Assembly: GCA_900322175.1 (NCBI GenBank)
Contig: ONYZ01000001.1
Span: 110,773 to 174,772, forward strand
Direction of reading: 5' to 3'
DNA length: 64,000 nucleotides
Source of the DNA: an uncultured Prevotella sp.
GTDB lineage: Bacteria > Bacteroidota > Bacteroidia > Bacteroidales > Bacteroidaceae
Part shown: one piece after another, positions 15,139 through 25,056 of the stretch
How positions within the stretch are numbered: the stretch's first letter is position 1
How the letters are laid out: the number at the start of each line of letters is the position of its first letter
Notes under the pieces: model-generated
The model's input: the letters and a program-made list of their open reading frames with translations, nothing else
What the model was told of the DNA's origin: nothing
The model's database searches: none
Position numbers and translations under genes: made by a program

Positions 15139-18090
15139 TTAGAGGGTTACCTTAACACCGAGATTATAGAAACGAGTTTGCGGTGGTGTATTATTGCCAA
15201 CGGAAGTCTCCATTATCTTACGATTCTTCGAAATAGTCAAGAGATCGTTTCCATTCAGATAAATAGAGAGCGCCTTAACCCACTTTCCTTCGAACATCTC
15301 TGATGGGAAGTCGTAGGTAAGCTGCACCTTGCGGAGGTTGAAACGGTCGGTGCTGTACATCCAGAAGGTAGATGCTAAGCTGTTAGGCGAAGTAGCAGTC
15401 TCTGCTGTCAAACGGGGATGAGTTGCAGTTGTAGCCGTTTCAGGTGTCCAACGACCAAGAGCATTGACAGAGTACTTGGCATTACCACTCATAAAGTAGT
15501 AGCTACCGTTTGCCATACCGTAAGCACCGAACTGACCATTACCCAATACGAAGAGTGTCCAGTTCTTATACTTCAATGTGAAGTTCACGCCCATTGTCAA
15601 AGGAGCACCGTAGGTACCCGACTTGCCTAAATCAGCCTGGTCCTTATTGGTAATCTTACCATCACCATTCACATCCTCATACTTCAAGTCACCTGGCTGT
15701 ACAGCTGCTCCGAGCGAAGGTATAGGAAGTTCTTTCTTCAATGTGTACTTATTCTTTTCTGCATCGTAATCAAAGTCCTCAATCTGATAGAAACCCTGAC
15801 ACTTATACCCCCAGATAACATCAAGAGTACGTCCTTCGGTATTTTTCTGCGGTGCTGTTTGGTCTACGATTTCATCATACTTAGTCCACTTGGTCTTCAG
15901 ATATGTACCTACAACGCCCAATTGTGCGTAAAAATCACCGAATTGCTTCTGAGCAGAGATGCTGAAGTCAACACCCTTGCGATTCTGAATATTGTTGTTG
16001 ATGGCTGGTTTAAAGGTAGCTCCACCAAGACCATTCGACAAGTGTGAGGGGAACATCGTCGGATTCTGGGTGATAAAACCATCCATATCCGTATTAAAAT
16101 AGGTAAATTCCGCCTTAATCAGTTTGTTGAAGAATGAGCCACGAAGGCTGACTGAGAACTCCTTGCGATGAATGAAGTCAAGAGAGGGGTTGATACCAGC
16201 CTGTGAATATGTACGATCAGCTGTTGTTCCTTCATTCCAAGAGAAACCACTACCTGTCTGTTGCCATGTGGCATCGTAGAGATAATAGTTCTTATCACCC
16301 ATGTAAACATCAATATCCTCATTCAGGTTGCTGTATGATGCACTCAGCATCAAATCGTCAACAGCAGTATTCTTCATAAAGCTCTCCTTGGCAATATTAT
16401 AACCAAGAGTGAATGAAGGTGAGATAGCATTGCGATGACCTTTAGCCAGACGGGCTGAATGAACACCAGCCAATCCCAGTTCTGCAAAATAACGGCCCAT
16501 ATAGTCGTAACCTGCCTGGAGACCAAGGTTTGCATTTGCGTAACGGTGATATGTTTTACTAGCTGTAGTAGTGTACATATTTGCGAGCAGCATACCTGTT
16601 ACATGATGCTTTCCAGCAAATGTATTTTCGTAATCGAAATGACCATTCCAACTGATAGTCTGACGATACTTGGTGTCATTATTATCCATTGTCATGTTAC
16701 CGGTAACCACCTCATCGCCTTCCTGCTTCAGGGCAACAATGGCATCACCCACATTATAATTACTCCAAGTAGGAATATACACAGCATACTTGTTGTTGTA
16801 TGACATACTGTAGTTGGCAGCATAGTCAATTGAGAACATGGTCTTGAACGACAAACCCTTCACGAACTTGTCCATATCGTAAATGATACCAGCGTCGAAC
16901 TGGAACTGACGGCTTACAGACCTTGTCTTACCACCAAAGTAGCAGTCAGCAATGGCATTTGTCTTGTCAGTCTTCGAACCACCAGGGAAGTATTTTCCGT
17001 CAAGCAGGTTAAGCGACTTACCAAGGGTAGAAAGTGCCATAGTGGCATCTGGGTCAACCATATCAATAGGAATCAGTGGAGCAGCGTTCTCTGGGAAGTT
17101 TGGACGCATCGTAGAAGCTGCACCCCAGAAGTCACCCTTGTTTTTATGAACATTGTAGAAGGTTGCACTGGCATTAGCAAAACCCTTAACAACCTTGTTG
17201 ACAACGAGGTCAACATTACCACGAACACTGAAACGGTCTGTATAATTGTCCTTGGCATTACCAAAGTTCAGCAGGTCCTCAAAACGATAGTAGTTGATGT
17301 TCGTGTAGAAGTGAGCACGATTACCACCTCCCTGAATCTCAACTGTGGCATCAGAACGGTTATAAACCTTACGAATATACTCATCCGAATAATAGTTGAC
17401 ATTGGGATAGCGGTAAGGATTTGTACCAGATGCATGATTATAGATATCCTGTTGGGTATATCTAGCAGCCTTTCCATCGTTGGCAAGGGCCTCGTTATAG
17501 AGAGTCATGTACTCTGCAGAACCCAGATACTCAGGGAACTCCTTAGCTACATGGAAACCTGTATTGGCATTGGCCTGAATCTGAAGACCGTCAACCTTAC
17601 CACGCTTTGTGGTAATCACAATAGCGCCTTTAGCACCCTTTGCACCATAGAGAACAACAGCCTGAGCTCCCTTAAGGAAAGTAACTTGTTCGATCTCAGA
17701 AGGAAGTACATTGTTAGATGGACGCTTTACACCATCAATAATAACAAGCGGCATATTGTCGTTGTCATTCGTATCAAGAAGATCTCTTTTGTTACCATTA
17801 ATGTATGTGACGTTATTCTCCTGACCCCAGAGATTACCACCGTTCCATCCGCCAACAAGCGCATACATGTCTTCGAGACTGCCCATGGTATAATCCTTCT
17901 TCTGGAGTTCTTCCATGTCAACATACGAAACACCTCCTAGAAGATGGTCGGCATCCTTGTCGCGGAAAGCAACATGGACTTTCTTTTTTACCACAGCAGA
18001 ATCGGCATCGTCAGCAGTCTGGGCATTAGCCGTCACTGGCGAAGCAGCCAACATGGCAAAGAGAAATATGTTTGTTTTTATATGTTTCAT
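15139..18090 (-). CDS. xusC: SusC/RagA-family TonB-dependent transporter (XusC-like, no N-terminal carboxypeptidase-like domain)
   Basis: A 983-residue outer-membrane receptor with signal peptide (ASPVTANAQ). Unlike the other three SusC proteins here it lacks the ~80-residue carboxypeptidase-regulatory-like domain; a short VKKKVHVAFRDKDADHLLGG segment leads into the plug, with MPLVIIDGVKRPSNNVLPSE and VLYGAKGAKGAIVITTKRG. The barrel ends FYNLGVKVTL. Second SusC of the Xus-type operon, where this shorter architecture is expected for XusC. It imports xylo-oligosaccharides by inference from context. Confidence 0.85.
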   Translation of the reverse strand: MKHIKTNIFLFAMLAASPVTANAQTADDADSAVVKKKVHVAFRDKDADHLLGGVSYVDMEELQKKDYTMGSLEDMYALVGGWNGGNLWGQENNVTYINGNKRDLLDTNDNDNMPLVIIDGVKRPSNNVLPSEIEQVTFLKGAQAVVLYGAKGAKGAIVITTKRGKVDGLQIQANANTGFHVAKEFPEYLGSAEYMTLYNEALANDGKAARYTQQDIYNHASGTNPYRYPNVNYYSDEYIRKVYNRSDATVEIQGGGNRAHFYTNINYYRFEDLLNFGNAKDNYTDRFSVRGNVDLVVNKVVKGFANASATFYNVHKNKGDFWGAASTMRPNFPENAAPLIPIDMVDPDATMALSTLGKSLNLLDGKYFPGGSKTDKTNAIADCYFGGKTRSVSRQFQFDAGIIYDMDKFVKGLSFKTMFSIDYAANYSMSYNNKYAVYIPTWSNYNVGDAIVALKQEGDEVVTGNMTMDNNDTKYRQTISWNGHFDYENTFAGKHHVTGMLLANMYTTTASKTYHRYANANLGLQAGYDYMGRYFAELGLAGVHSARLAKGHRNAISPSFTLGYNIAKESFMKNTAVDDLMLSASYSNLNEDIDVYMGDKNYYLYDATWQQTGSGFSWNEGTTADRTYSQAGINPSLDFIHRKEFSVSLRGSFFNKLIKAEFTYFNTDMDGFITQNPTMFPSHLSNGLGGATFKPAINNNIQNRKGVDFSISAQKQFGDFYAQLGVVGTYLKTKWTKYDEIVDQTAPQKNTEGRTLDVIWGYKCQGFYQIEDFDYDAEKNKYTLKKELPIPSLGAAVQPGDLKYEDVNGDGKITNKDQADLGKSGTYGAPLTMGVNFTLKYKNWTLFVLGNGQFGAYGMANGSYYFMSGNAKYSVNALGRWTPETATTATHPRLTAETATSPNSLASTFWMYSTDRFNLRKVQLTYDFPSEMFEGKWVKALSIYLNGNDLLTISKNRKIMETSVGNNTPPQTRFYNLGVKVTL

Positions 18091-18098
18091 AATCTTTA

Positions 18099-18130
18099 AT
18101 TATCAATTATCAATTATCGATTCTCAATTG
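18099..18130. repeat. 7-bp tandem repeat (AATTATC)
   Basis: TAATTATCAATTATCAATTATCGATTCTCAATTG occupies the short gap between XusB-like and XusC-like genes. Confidence 0.6.
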
Positions 18131-18131
18131 A

Positions 18132-20186
18132 TTACCATCCTGGATTCTGAGGGAATCCTTCGTAAAGATAGATATCCTTGTCAGGAAGCGGGAACCAGTA
18201 GTGCTTGGTCTTCAAGTCACGGGTTATCAAGTCTTCCTTGTGGAAGTTGCCGACCTTAGCATCCTTTGGATCGTGATTAACTTCACGTGTAGTCGTATTA
18301 TAGAACCAGCTATCCTTTTCAAGACGCTCAAATTCGTGAGAGTATTTCACCGTATAAGGAGCCTCAGTCAAGAGCAGCCAACGCTGCAGGTCACACCAAC
18401 GGAAGCCCTCGAAGGACAACTCAACAGCACGTTCACGACGTACGACATCCATGAAGTCCTTAGTCTTATTCAGGAAGTGAGCGGGTATTCGCTCCATAGG
18501 ATAATCAGAAGAGTTTACTCGGTCGCGCAGCGCATTGATAGCATCAACAGCAGAAGTAGACAAGCAATAAGACTTATCCCTAATCAAGGTGATATCATCC
18601 TCTGCAACTGCGATGGCAGCCATAGCTTCTGCATACATCAGATAGATGTCAGCCAGACGCATATAAGGAACATAGGTTTGGAGGGCATAATCCCAATCAT
18701 ACCATTTATCACCTTTGTTACACTGGTGAGGAACCAGCTTCTGAATGAAATAGCCAGTGCTGCTTCCATGATCCACCTCGCGCATGGCACCACCTGTGTA
18801 GAGCGAGCAATAGTCATGTTTCTTCTGTTCAGCAGACAAACCATCAATACTGAGTACATAATGGAAACCATCGAACACGATATCGTGATAGAATCTTGGG
18901 TCGCGGTTCTTGAACGGATACTCAGGATCCCAACCTGAAGCCTCATTATACACATATTCACCATTCTGTACCAAATAGATAGGCTCACCATTAGCCATAC
19001 CGTACTGATCTACGAGGTTAGCTGTAGGATGGTGGATAATGTTGTCATGCTCTACAAGACCTGCCACCTTCGGACCGAAAATCTTGGCACAGTTCCAGTT
19101 TGCTGAGTTTACACCAGGATATGCACCACGGAAAATAGCCTCCGTAGAGCCTGGCATCTTCCAGTTCTGCTTAACAGTATAGAAGATTTCAGAGTAGTTA
19201 GTCTCAGCATTCTCATCCTTAGTATGATTATAAAGGTCAGAATATCTAAACTCTGCGAGTTTATACTTCACATCACCTCTATATACCAAGTCCAGAGCCT
19301 TTCCGAAAGCCTCGGCAGCTAGTCTACAATACTTAATGTCATAATCGTAGGTCTTACCGTTAGAGCTAGCTCCCAACAGGTTAGCAGCACCTGCATCGAA
19401 GCTGCCATCAGGCCTATGGGTCTTCTCAAACTCCTTCATAAGAGGAGATCCGGCCCAGAGATACACCTTACCCAAATAGCAAAGTGCCATAAACTTGTTG
19501 ACACGCAGATCATTCTTGGTCTTAGTTTCTTCACCGGGAATCACATCATCCCAATCCAAGGGAAGTAATTCGTATGCCTTTTCGAAGTCTTCAGCACAGC
19601 GCTCTGCACATTGCTGGAAAGACAGACGAGGCAACTCTGGAATATGGCTATCTTCAAAAGCCTTGTCGATGTAGGGAAGACCGCCGAAGTAGCACATCAG
19701 CTCAAAGTGCCACCATGCACGGAAGAAATACATCTGACCGAGCAACAGATTACGCTCATCGTCAGAACCAACCATCGAATTGATATTCTCTAAACCCAAG
19801 TTACACTTACGGATGCTAATCCATGAGTTTTTCCAAAGCGAGCTACTGTTACCATTGAGCCAGCACTGGTTGTTGGTGTACCAGTTACGATAGTTGCCAA
19901 GGTCAACCTGGTGATCCATGTGTGCATAGCCCTCAGGATTGTGAACTGCATCGTCACCGAAGTTCCATGCCGTACAATAATTGACCTTCTGCTTATCGGG
20001 AATCATATTATAGATTTCCTCGATATATCCCTGGAAGTTGCGGAAGTTCTTGAAGGCCTCATCCTCAGCTACAATAGCTTCAGGATCCTTTTCAAGCCAG
20101 TCGGTACACGACGTGAATGAAACACCACCAGCCATCAAGAGCAGCGAGCCACACAAAAGGGATTTGATGTTATTATAATATTTCAT
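18132..20186 (-). CDS. xusB: SusD/RagB-family lipoprotein (XusB-like)
   Basis: A 684-residue lipoprotein (FTSC, Cys27), larger than a typical SusD. It has SusD hallmarks: LLLGQMYFFRAWWHFELM, VPYMRLADIYLMYAEAMA, and the C-terminal FMDVVRRERAVELSFEGFRW with DIYLYEGFPQNPGW. The ATG at 20186 is preferred over an in-frame TTG at 20201, because MKYYNNIKSLLCG gives a normal lipoprotein signal and sits 15 bp after the SusC stop. It works with the preceding SusC in surface capture of xylan oligosaccharides (by context). Confidence 0.85.
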   Translation of the reverse strand: MKYYNNIKSLLCGSLLLMAGGVSFTSCTDWLEKDPEAIVAEDEAFKNFRNFQGYIEEIYNMIPDKQKVNYCTAWNFGDDAVHNPEGYAHMDHQVDLGNYRNWYTNNQCWLNGNSSSLWKNSWISIRKCNLGLENINSMVGSDDERNLLLGQMYFFRAWWHFELMCYFGGLPYIDKAFEDSHIPELPRLSFQQCAERCAEDFEKAYELLPLDWDDVIPGEETKTKNDLRVNKFMALCYLGKVYLWAGSPLMKEFEKTHRPDGSFDAGAANLLGASSNGKTYDYDIKYCRLAAEAFGKALDLVYRGDVKYKLAEFRYSDLYNHTKDENAETNYSEIFYTVKQNWKMPGSTEAIFRGAYPGVNSANWNCAKIFGPKVAGLVEHDNIIHHPTANLVDQYGMANGEPIYLVQNGEYVYNEASGWDPEYPFKNRDPRFYHDIVFDGFHYVLSIDGLSAEQKKHDYCSLYTGGAMREVDHGSSTGYFIQKLVPHQCNKGDKWYDWDYALQTYVPYMRLADIYLMYAEAMAAIAVAEDDITLIRDKSYCLSTSAVDAINALRDRVNSSDYPMERIPAHFLNKTKDFMDVVRRERAVELSFEGFRWCDLQRWLLLTEAPYTVKYSHEFERLEKDSWFYNTTTREVNHDPKDAKVGNFHKEDLITRDLKTKHYWFPLPDKDIYLYEGFPQNPGW

Positions 20187-20201
20187 AATAGATATACGCA
20201 A

Positions 20202-23200
20202 TTACATGTTAAGCTTAATTCCGAAATTATAACGTCTAACAGTTGGGTAAGCACCGCCACCGCCACTGAATCCGTAGTTACTCTCACGGTCATCAGGCAT
20301 CTTGGTAATCAGGAAGAGGTTGTTACCATTCAGATAGAGCTTCAGGCTAGAGAAACCAAGTTTCTTAATCCAACCCTTAGTCCATGTGTAAGCTACCTCA
20401 ACGTTCTTCAGACGGAAGTATGAACCATCATAGAGATATTGTGTACCATCGTTGTAAGAAACCTGAGTAGTGAAGCGTGGTACAACTACCTCGCCTGTGC
20501 CATCTACAGGATTCCACCATGTACCATTGTCATATACTGTGAGAAGTTTATTGTTGAATGAAGCAAGACCTACGTCACGTGTAACACCTGTTACACCATA
20601 GAGCTGTGCAAACATACTAAAGCCTTTCCACTCCCATCCGATGGTAGCATTATAGGTATGCTCCGGGTTACCGGTATAGCCGACAGGAGCCTGGTCGTTG
20701 GTCTCGTCAACAACACCATCACCATTAAAGTCAACGATATAGTGGTCGCCAATGAGCACCTGGCTGTCATCCTTCTCGCGCTCAGGAGTACTATAAAGTT
20801 CATCGTAGGTCTTGATATAGCCGTTATCGATGAATGAGATGTACTGTCCCTGAGAATAGCCTTCTGCCTTGCGGTAGCTTGGAATCAGCTTCGGGTCATC
20901 CTTCGTAATAATCTCATTATGAGCGTACGTGTAGTTGGCATTTGCCCAGAAGCGCATACCATTCTTCAACACCTTGTTGAAACGCACTTCAAACTCGAAA
21001 CCAGCGTTCTTCATCTTACCTTTATTAATGTCAGGAGTTACCCAAGCACCATAGTAAGAAGGAACCGAACGGTTTGCACCTGAGATGAAGATGTCGTAAC
21101 GGTCATCGCGGAAGTAGTCGAAACTACCTGCGAGCAATCCACCTAAAATTGCATAGTCAAAACCGATGTTCTTCTTCAATACCGTTGCCCATTTCAGGTC
21201 GGGGCTAGCAATAGTCTTTTGTCTGTAACCAGTGTAGGGGCTGGCAGTATTATCAACAGAAATGGTGAATGGACCTATAACCTCCCAGTCATTCATATAA
21301 GCCCAACGAGCACCAGCATTATCATCACCGATTTCGCCGATAGAACCACGGATCTTCAACATATCAATGATTTTCTTATCCCTCAGCGGTTTCATAAATT
21401 TCTCATCTGAAATCATCCAACCGGCAGCTCCAGAACAGAAGAATGCGAAACGATTATCAGGAGAGAACTTCTGTGAACCATTGTAAGCACCATTGAACTC
21501 AGCAAAGTAACGGCTCTTGTAGTCGTAAGTGGTACGGAATACCCAGTCCTCACGACGATTCTCGAGGGTGGTACCACTTGCATCAATACGACGCTTCCAG
21601 TTACCCATGGCAGTCACATTGTGATCACCAAACTGGCGAGCCCAGAAGAGCTGGAGTGACATTTCTGTAGCACGGTAGGTATAATTAACACTACCAGCCT
21701 GTGTCTGCCAATCTCGCTTTTCATAAAAGTCAAAACCAGTATTATCAAAAATAGAAGTCTCGTATAGCAACTGTCCATCCTCAGGAAGCATATATGCTCT
21801 CTTATTTGTGTGACCCTGAGCAGTAATACCACGATCGCCTTCGTTAAACTGGTTATCCCATGAAATAGTACCACGGGCAAGAAGTCCCTTAGTTATGAAG
21901 TCGAGTTTCTGCTCAAGAGCGAAGTCGGTAAATACGCGAGTGATAGCGCTCTGTGTATAACCTGCCGTTGCTACGTTCATAGGAGAGTTTGCCACATTAG
22001 ATACCAATGGGTAGTAACCCCAAGAGCCGTCAGAGAACTGAACAGGGAAGAGGTTTGGTGCCATACCGTATGCACCAGCCCAGTTCTGCTGCTGGAAGAA
22101 CTCACCACTATTACCATAATAATAACGTGGAGTCTTCTGCTGTGCATTAGAACCTGCCAAGTTAACCTTGAACTGAGTAGTCTTAGTAATCTGGAAGTCA
22201 AGGTTTGAACGTACATTCAGACGATTATAAGAATAACCGCCCTCATAACCCTGATTATTATTCCAAATCTTTGTCATATCACCCTCATTCTGGAAGTCGA
22301 AAGCAACGAAGTACTTAACGAACTGTGTACCACCAGAGATATTAAGGTTAGTATTATAAGACAAAGCGGTACTCTTAAACATTTCATCCTGCCAGTCAAC
22401 ATTAGCATAACGCTCTGCCTGACTATATTCACCGAGGAAGTTACCTGCAGCATCGTATTGAGGCTTGACGGTACGATCCTGATTACGGAAGTTGTTGATG
22501 AATGTCTGTGGACGGTAATAAGTCCAAGAAGCATCGCCACCGATAGCGAGCTCATGCTCAAGAGCCTCATTACGAAGCATATAGCCATCGTAAGAGTCGT
22601 ACTTACGTGGAAGCTTAGACACTGCCTTCAATGTAGCGTTGAAACCCACATCGATACGTGCTTTACCCTCCTGACCACGCTTGGTGGTAATCAGAATAAC
22701 ACCATTTGCACCCTCCACACCGTAAACGGCTGTGGCAGATGCATCCTTCAATACAGAAATAGTAGCTACTGACGTAATATCAACAGACTTAATTTCACGC
22801 TTAACACCATCCACAAGGATAAGAGGCTGAGCATCCTGGTTCCAAGCTGCTGCACCACGAATATAAATACGTGGATCCTCCTCACCAGGCTGACCTGTAG
22901 AAGCGATTGTGGCAACACCTGGCAGGTTACCAGTGAGAGCTGCACCCACACTACCGATACCGGCTGCACGTTCAAGAACTTCACCTGTGGTCTGAGTGAT
23001 AGCACCTACCACTGATGCCTTTTTCTGTTGGCCGAAACCTACTACTACGACTTCCTCCAACTGGGTGTCGTCAAGCAGCGAAACCTTAAATTCGCGCTGC
23101 TTACCAATCTTAACTTCCTTTGAGGTCATACCTACATAGGAAATTACCAGCACAGTCTGCTCTGAGGGAACCTTCAATACGAAGTTACCATCAAAGTCAG

Positions 23201-23384
23201 TCACTGTACCTACAGAGGTTTGTCCTTTAACCACTACCGAGGCACCAATCAATGGTTCCATGGCATTGTCTGTGACCGTACCCTTTACCGTAATGCCGTT
23301 TTGGGCCAGCACAGGAGTGCAGAAAGCCAACAGCATCAAGATGGTTGGAAAAGTCTGTCTAATCAATTGCTTTAGATTCTTCAT
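20202..23384 (-). CDS. xusA: SusC/RagA-family TonB-dependent transporter (XusA-like)
   Basis: A 1060-residue outer-membrane receptor. Signal peptide ends PVLAQ; the carboxypeptidase-like domain reads VKGTVTDNAMEPLIGASVVV and DFDGNFVLKVPS; then the linker LEEVVVVGFGQQKKASVVGA, the plug (LILVDGVKREIKSVD, TAVYGVEGANGVILITTKRG) and a 22-strand barrel ending RRYNFGIKLNM. First gene of the seven-gene leftward Xus-type operon, with its own promoter about 70 bp upstream. The TonB-dependent import of xylo-oligosaccharides is inferred from the operon. Confidence 0.9.
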   Translation of the reverse strand: MKNLKQLIRQTFPTILMLLAFCTPVLAQNGITVKGTVTDNAMEPLIGASVVVKGQTSVGTVTDFDGNFVLKVPSEQTVLVISYVGMTSKEVKIGKQREFKVSLLDDTQLEEVVVVGFGQQKKASVVGAITQTTGEVLERAAGIGSVGAALTGNLPGVATIASTGQPGEEDPRIYIRGAAAWNQDAQPLILVDGVKREIKSVDITSVATISVLKDASATAVYGVEGANGVILITTKRGQEGKARIDVGFNATLKAVSKLPRKYDSYDGYMLRNEALEHELAIGGDASWTYYRPQTFINNFRNQDRTVKPQYDAAGNFLGEYSQAERYANVDWQDEMFKSTALSYNTNLNISGGTQFVKYFVAFDFQNEGDMTKIWNNNQGYEGGYSYNRLNVRSNLDFQITKTTQFKVNLAGSNAQQKTPRYYYGNSGEFFQQQNWAGAYGMAPNLFPVQFSDGSWGYYPLVSNVANSPMNVATAGYTQSAITRVFTDFALEQKLDFITKGLLARGTISWDNQFNEGDRGITAQGHTNKRAYMLPEDGQLLYETSIFDNTGFDFYEKRDWQTQAGSVNYTYRATEMSLQLFWARQFGDHNVTAMGNWKRRIDASGTTLENRREDWVFRTTYDYKSRYFAEFNGAYNGSQKFSPDNRFAFFCSGAAGWMISDEKFMKPLRDKKIIDMLKIRGSIGEIGDDNAGARWAYMNDWEVIGPFTISVDNTASPYTGYRQKTIASPDLKWATVLKKNIGFDYAILGGLLAGSFDYFRDDRYDIFISGANRSVPSYYGAWVTPDINKGKMKNAGFEFEVRFNKVLKNGMRFWANANYTYAHNEIITKDDPKLIPSYRKAEGYSQGQYISFIDNGYIKTYDELYSTPEREKDDSQVLIGDHYIVDFNGDGVVDETNDQAPVGYTGNPEHTYNATIGWEWKGFSMFAQLYGVTGVTRDVGLASFNNKLLTVYDNGTWWNPVDGTGEVVVPRFTTQVSYNDGTQYLYDGSYFRLKNVEVAYTWTKGWIKKLGFSSLKLYLNGNNLFLITKMPDDRESNYGFSGGGGAYPTVRRYNFGIKLNM

Positions 23385-23455
23385 TTTGACAGATTTTGAT
23401 ACATAATGTTATTAATTTGTTAGTTATTTAATCTCGTGATTTACTATTCTGGCTG

Positions 23456-23463
23456 CAAAGGTA
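23456..23463 (-). promoter_or_regulatory. -7 element of the Xus-type operon promoter
   Basis: Minus-strand TACCTTTG, about 70 bp before the XusA-like start. No clear TTTG -33 element is present, which fits activation by a regulator. Confidence 0.55.
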
Positions 23464-23550
23464 GCAATATTAAAAAATATACTCTTTGTATAATGTTACA
23501 TAAACTTTAGATTTTGTAACACGGCTTAACAAAATAGCGTAAAATCCCCT

Positions 23551-25056
23551 CTACAAGCCACTTTTAACACTTCGCACGTCGAAGTTTTTACGCGATTCGT
23601 CGTTAATTATACGACTTGCTTTTCGACCATCAAAGCGGGTAGAACGGACGATAAAATCGGGAATATTGAATGACAAAAAGCGATCGCGATAGAACTTCCG
23701 GGGATTTCTCTGGGGCAACATAAAGGCCTTGCCAACAACCCCATTTTTGTCAACGTGACAGAAGTAAGGTCGGGTAAAAAGTCCATCGTCACGACGTGAA
23801 CTGAAGACAATCCATCGCGAGTTTGTGCTCCAGTTATGGAACGACTCTGTGTCATCAGAGTTTGCTCTCTCCATTGCTGTGTTCTCTCCTGTTGCCAGGT
23901 CGATCATATAAAGATCGGCCTCGTGATGCCAGATACTGAACTGTCCGTAGTCGGAGAGAGTGTAGCACAGGTATCGACTATCGTACGAAGGACGAGGGAA
24001 TGATACCGATTTACTCTGGACCGCGGCATCGATAACAGTCTCTATACTATCGCCAAAAGAACCAGTTTCCGGGTTGAAGTCTATGCGACACAGGTTATAA
24101 CGGATGGAATCGAGCTTATGACTCCCCTCCGGGATGGCCTGGGCTGCACAGAAATACAGCGAGCGGCCGTCGGCCGAGAAAACAGGATATGTCTCATATA
24201 TCGAGTCCTTCTTCAGAACCGGAGTTATCAGAAGTTCGTTTTTCTCTACGTCATATACCTGAAGGTCAGATGCGGTATCAAACACCTCAATTCTATTGCT
24301 ATCGGCACTGTGGAACAGCTGACTCGTGGAGTTGGTAGAATAAGCGATATATCTGCCCGTAGGATGCCAATAGGGATATACACAGAAACCAAGAGTCTGG
24401 TCGGTCTTGGTATTATAGGCAGTCATCGGACTGCCATTATGGCTAATAAGTGTAGCACCATGTGGACCTCGGATATGCAGACTCATGTCTGCAGGATTAC
24501 CTCGGTTGAAGCTATGGCAGTTGACGCAACCCTCAAACTGCGTATTCTCAATCAGCGCGCGCTCATCAAATGACGACAGGTCGCGCTCGTAAATGCCCAT
24601 CTTACTCCAAACCTCATACCCCGGGGCAATAAGACGGTAGCACAGTCCATAATCGATGCTATCGGGACTGACATATATAGAAAATGGCTGATATGTATGC
24701 CACCCATCGTCGTATTTGGCCGAAACGGTAACACTAAGCGAGTCGCCACCGTTCTGGCTGAGCAGCGTATGCCAGTCGTCGATGTCGAAGTCGGCCGACT
24801 CCTCGCCCTGAGCATGAAGGCTGTTTCCGTGACTATCATTTACGACGGCATCAATATACAGTGCCGACTCATCAGCCATATTAAAACATAGCGGAGCAAT
24901 ATTCACTGGCACAGTGACACCGACGTAGTCTGGATAAATCTGGGGCATTACCGATTCCAGCTTAGCATTCTCGACAGTAGTGGAGCAGGCAGCAAGTATC
25001 CAACACCCAACACCCATCACACAACACCTTATTATATTATATATAGTCGCTTTCAT
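23551..25056 (-). CDS. CxxCH beta-propeller lipoprotein (copy 2)
   Basis: A 501-residue homologue of the proteins at 1330-2832 and 26428-27942. Lipobox LAAC (Cys24), haem motif GCVNCHSF (CVNCH, 177-181), then PD40 repeats (YWHPTGRYIAYSTNSTSQLF, LPQRNPRKFYRDRFLSF). The shared N-terminal block IYPDYVGVTVPVNIAPL is kept in all three copies. Its ATG overlaps the TGA of the upstream membrane protein (ATGA, 25053-25056), so translation is coupled. It ends the four-gene tandem, 166 bp before the XusA-like gene. Function unknown; covalent haem attachment is expected from the motif but unproven. Confidence 0.8.
   Translation of the reverse strand: MKATIYNIIRCCVMGVGCWILAACSTTVENAKLESVMPQIYPDYVGVTVPVNIAPLCFNMADESALYIDAVVNDSHGNSLHAQGEESADFDIDDWHTLLSQNGGDSLSVTVSAKYDDGWHTYQPFSIYVSPDSIDYGLCYRLIAPGYEVWSKMGIYERDLSSFDERALIENTQFEGCVNCHSFNRGNPADMSLHIRGPHGATLISHNGSPMTAYNTKTDQTLGFCVYPYWHPTGRYIAYSTNSTSQLFHSADSNRIEVFDTASDLQVYDVEKNELLITPVLKKDSIYETYPVFSADGRSLYFCAAQAIPEGSHKLDSIRYNLCRIDFNPETGSFGDSIETVIDAAVQSKSVSFPRPSYDSRYLCYTLSDYGQFSIWHHEADLYMIDLATGENTAMERANSDDTESFHNWSTNSRWIVFSSRRDDGLFTRPYFCHVDKNGVVGKAFMLPQRNPRKFYRDRFLSFNIPDFIVRSTRFDGRKASRIINDESRKNFDVRSVKSGL

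Noticed and set aside
17146-17940. 264-residue plus-strand frame within the XusC-like gene
   Set aside because: Ile/Thr/Asn-rich antisense shadow of a TonB-dependent receptor.
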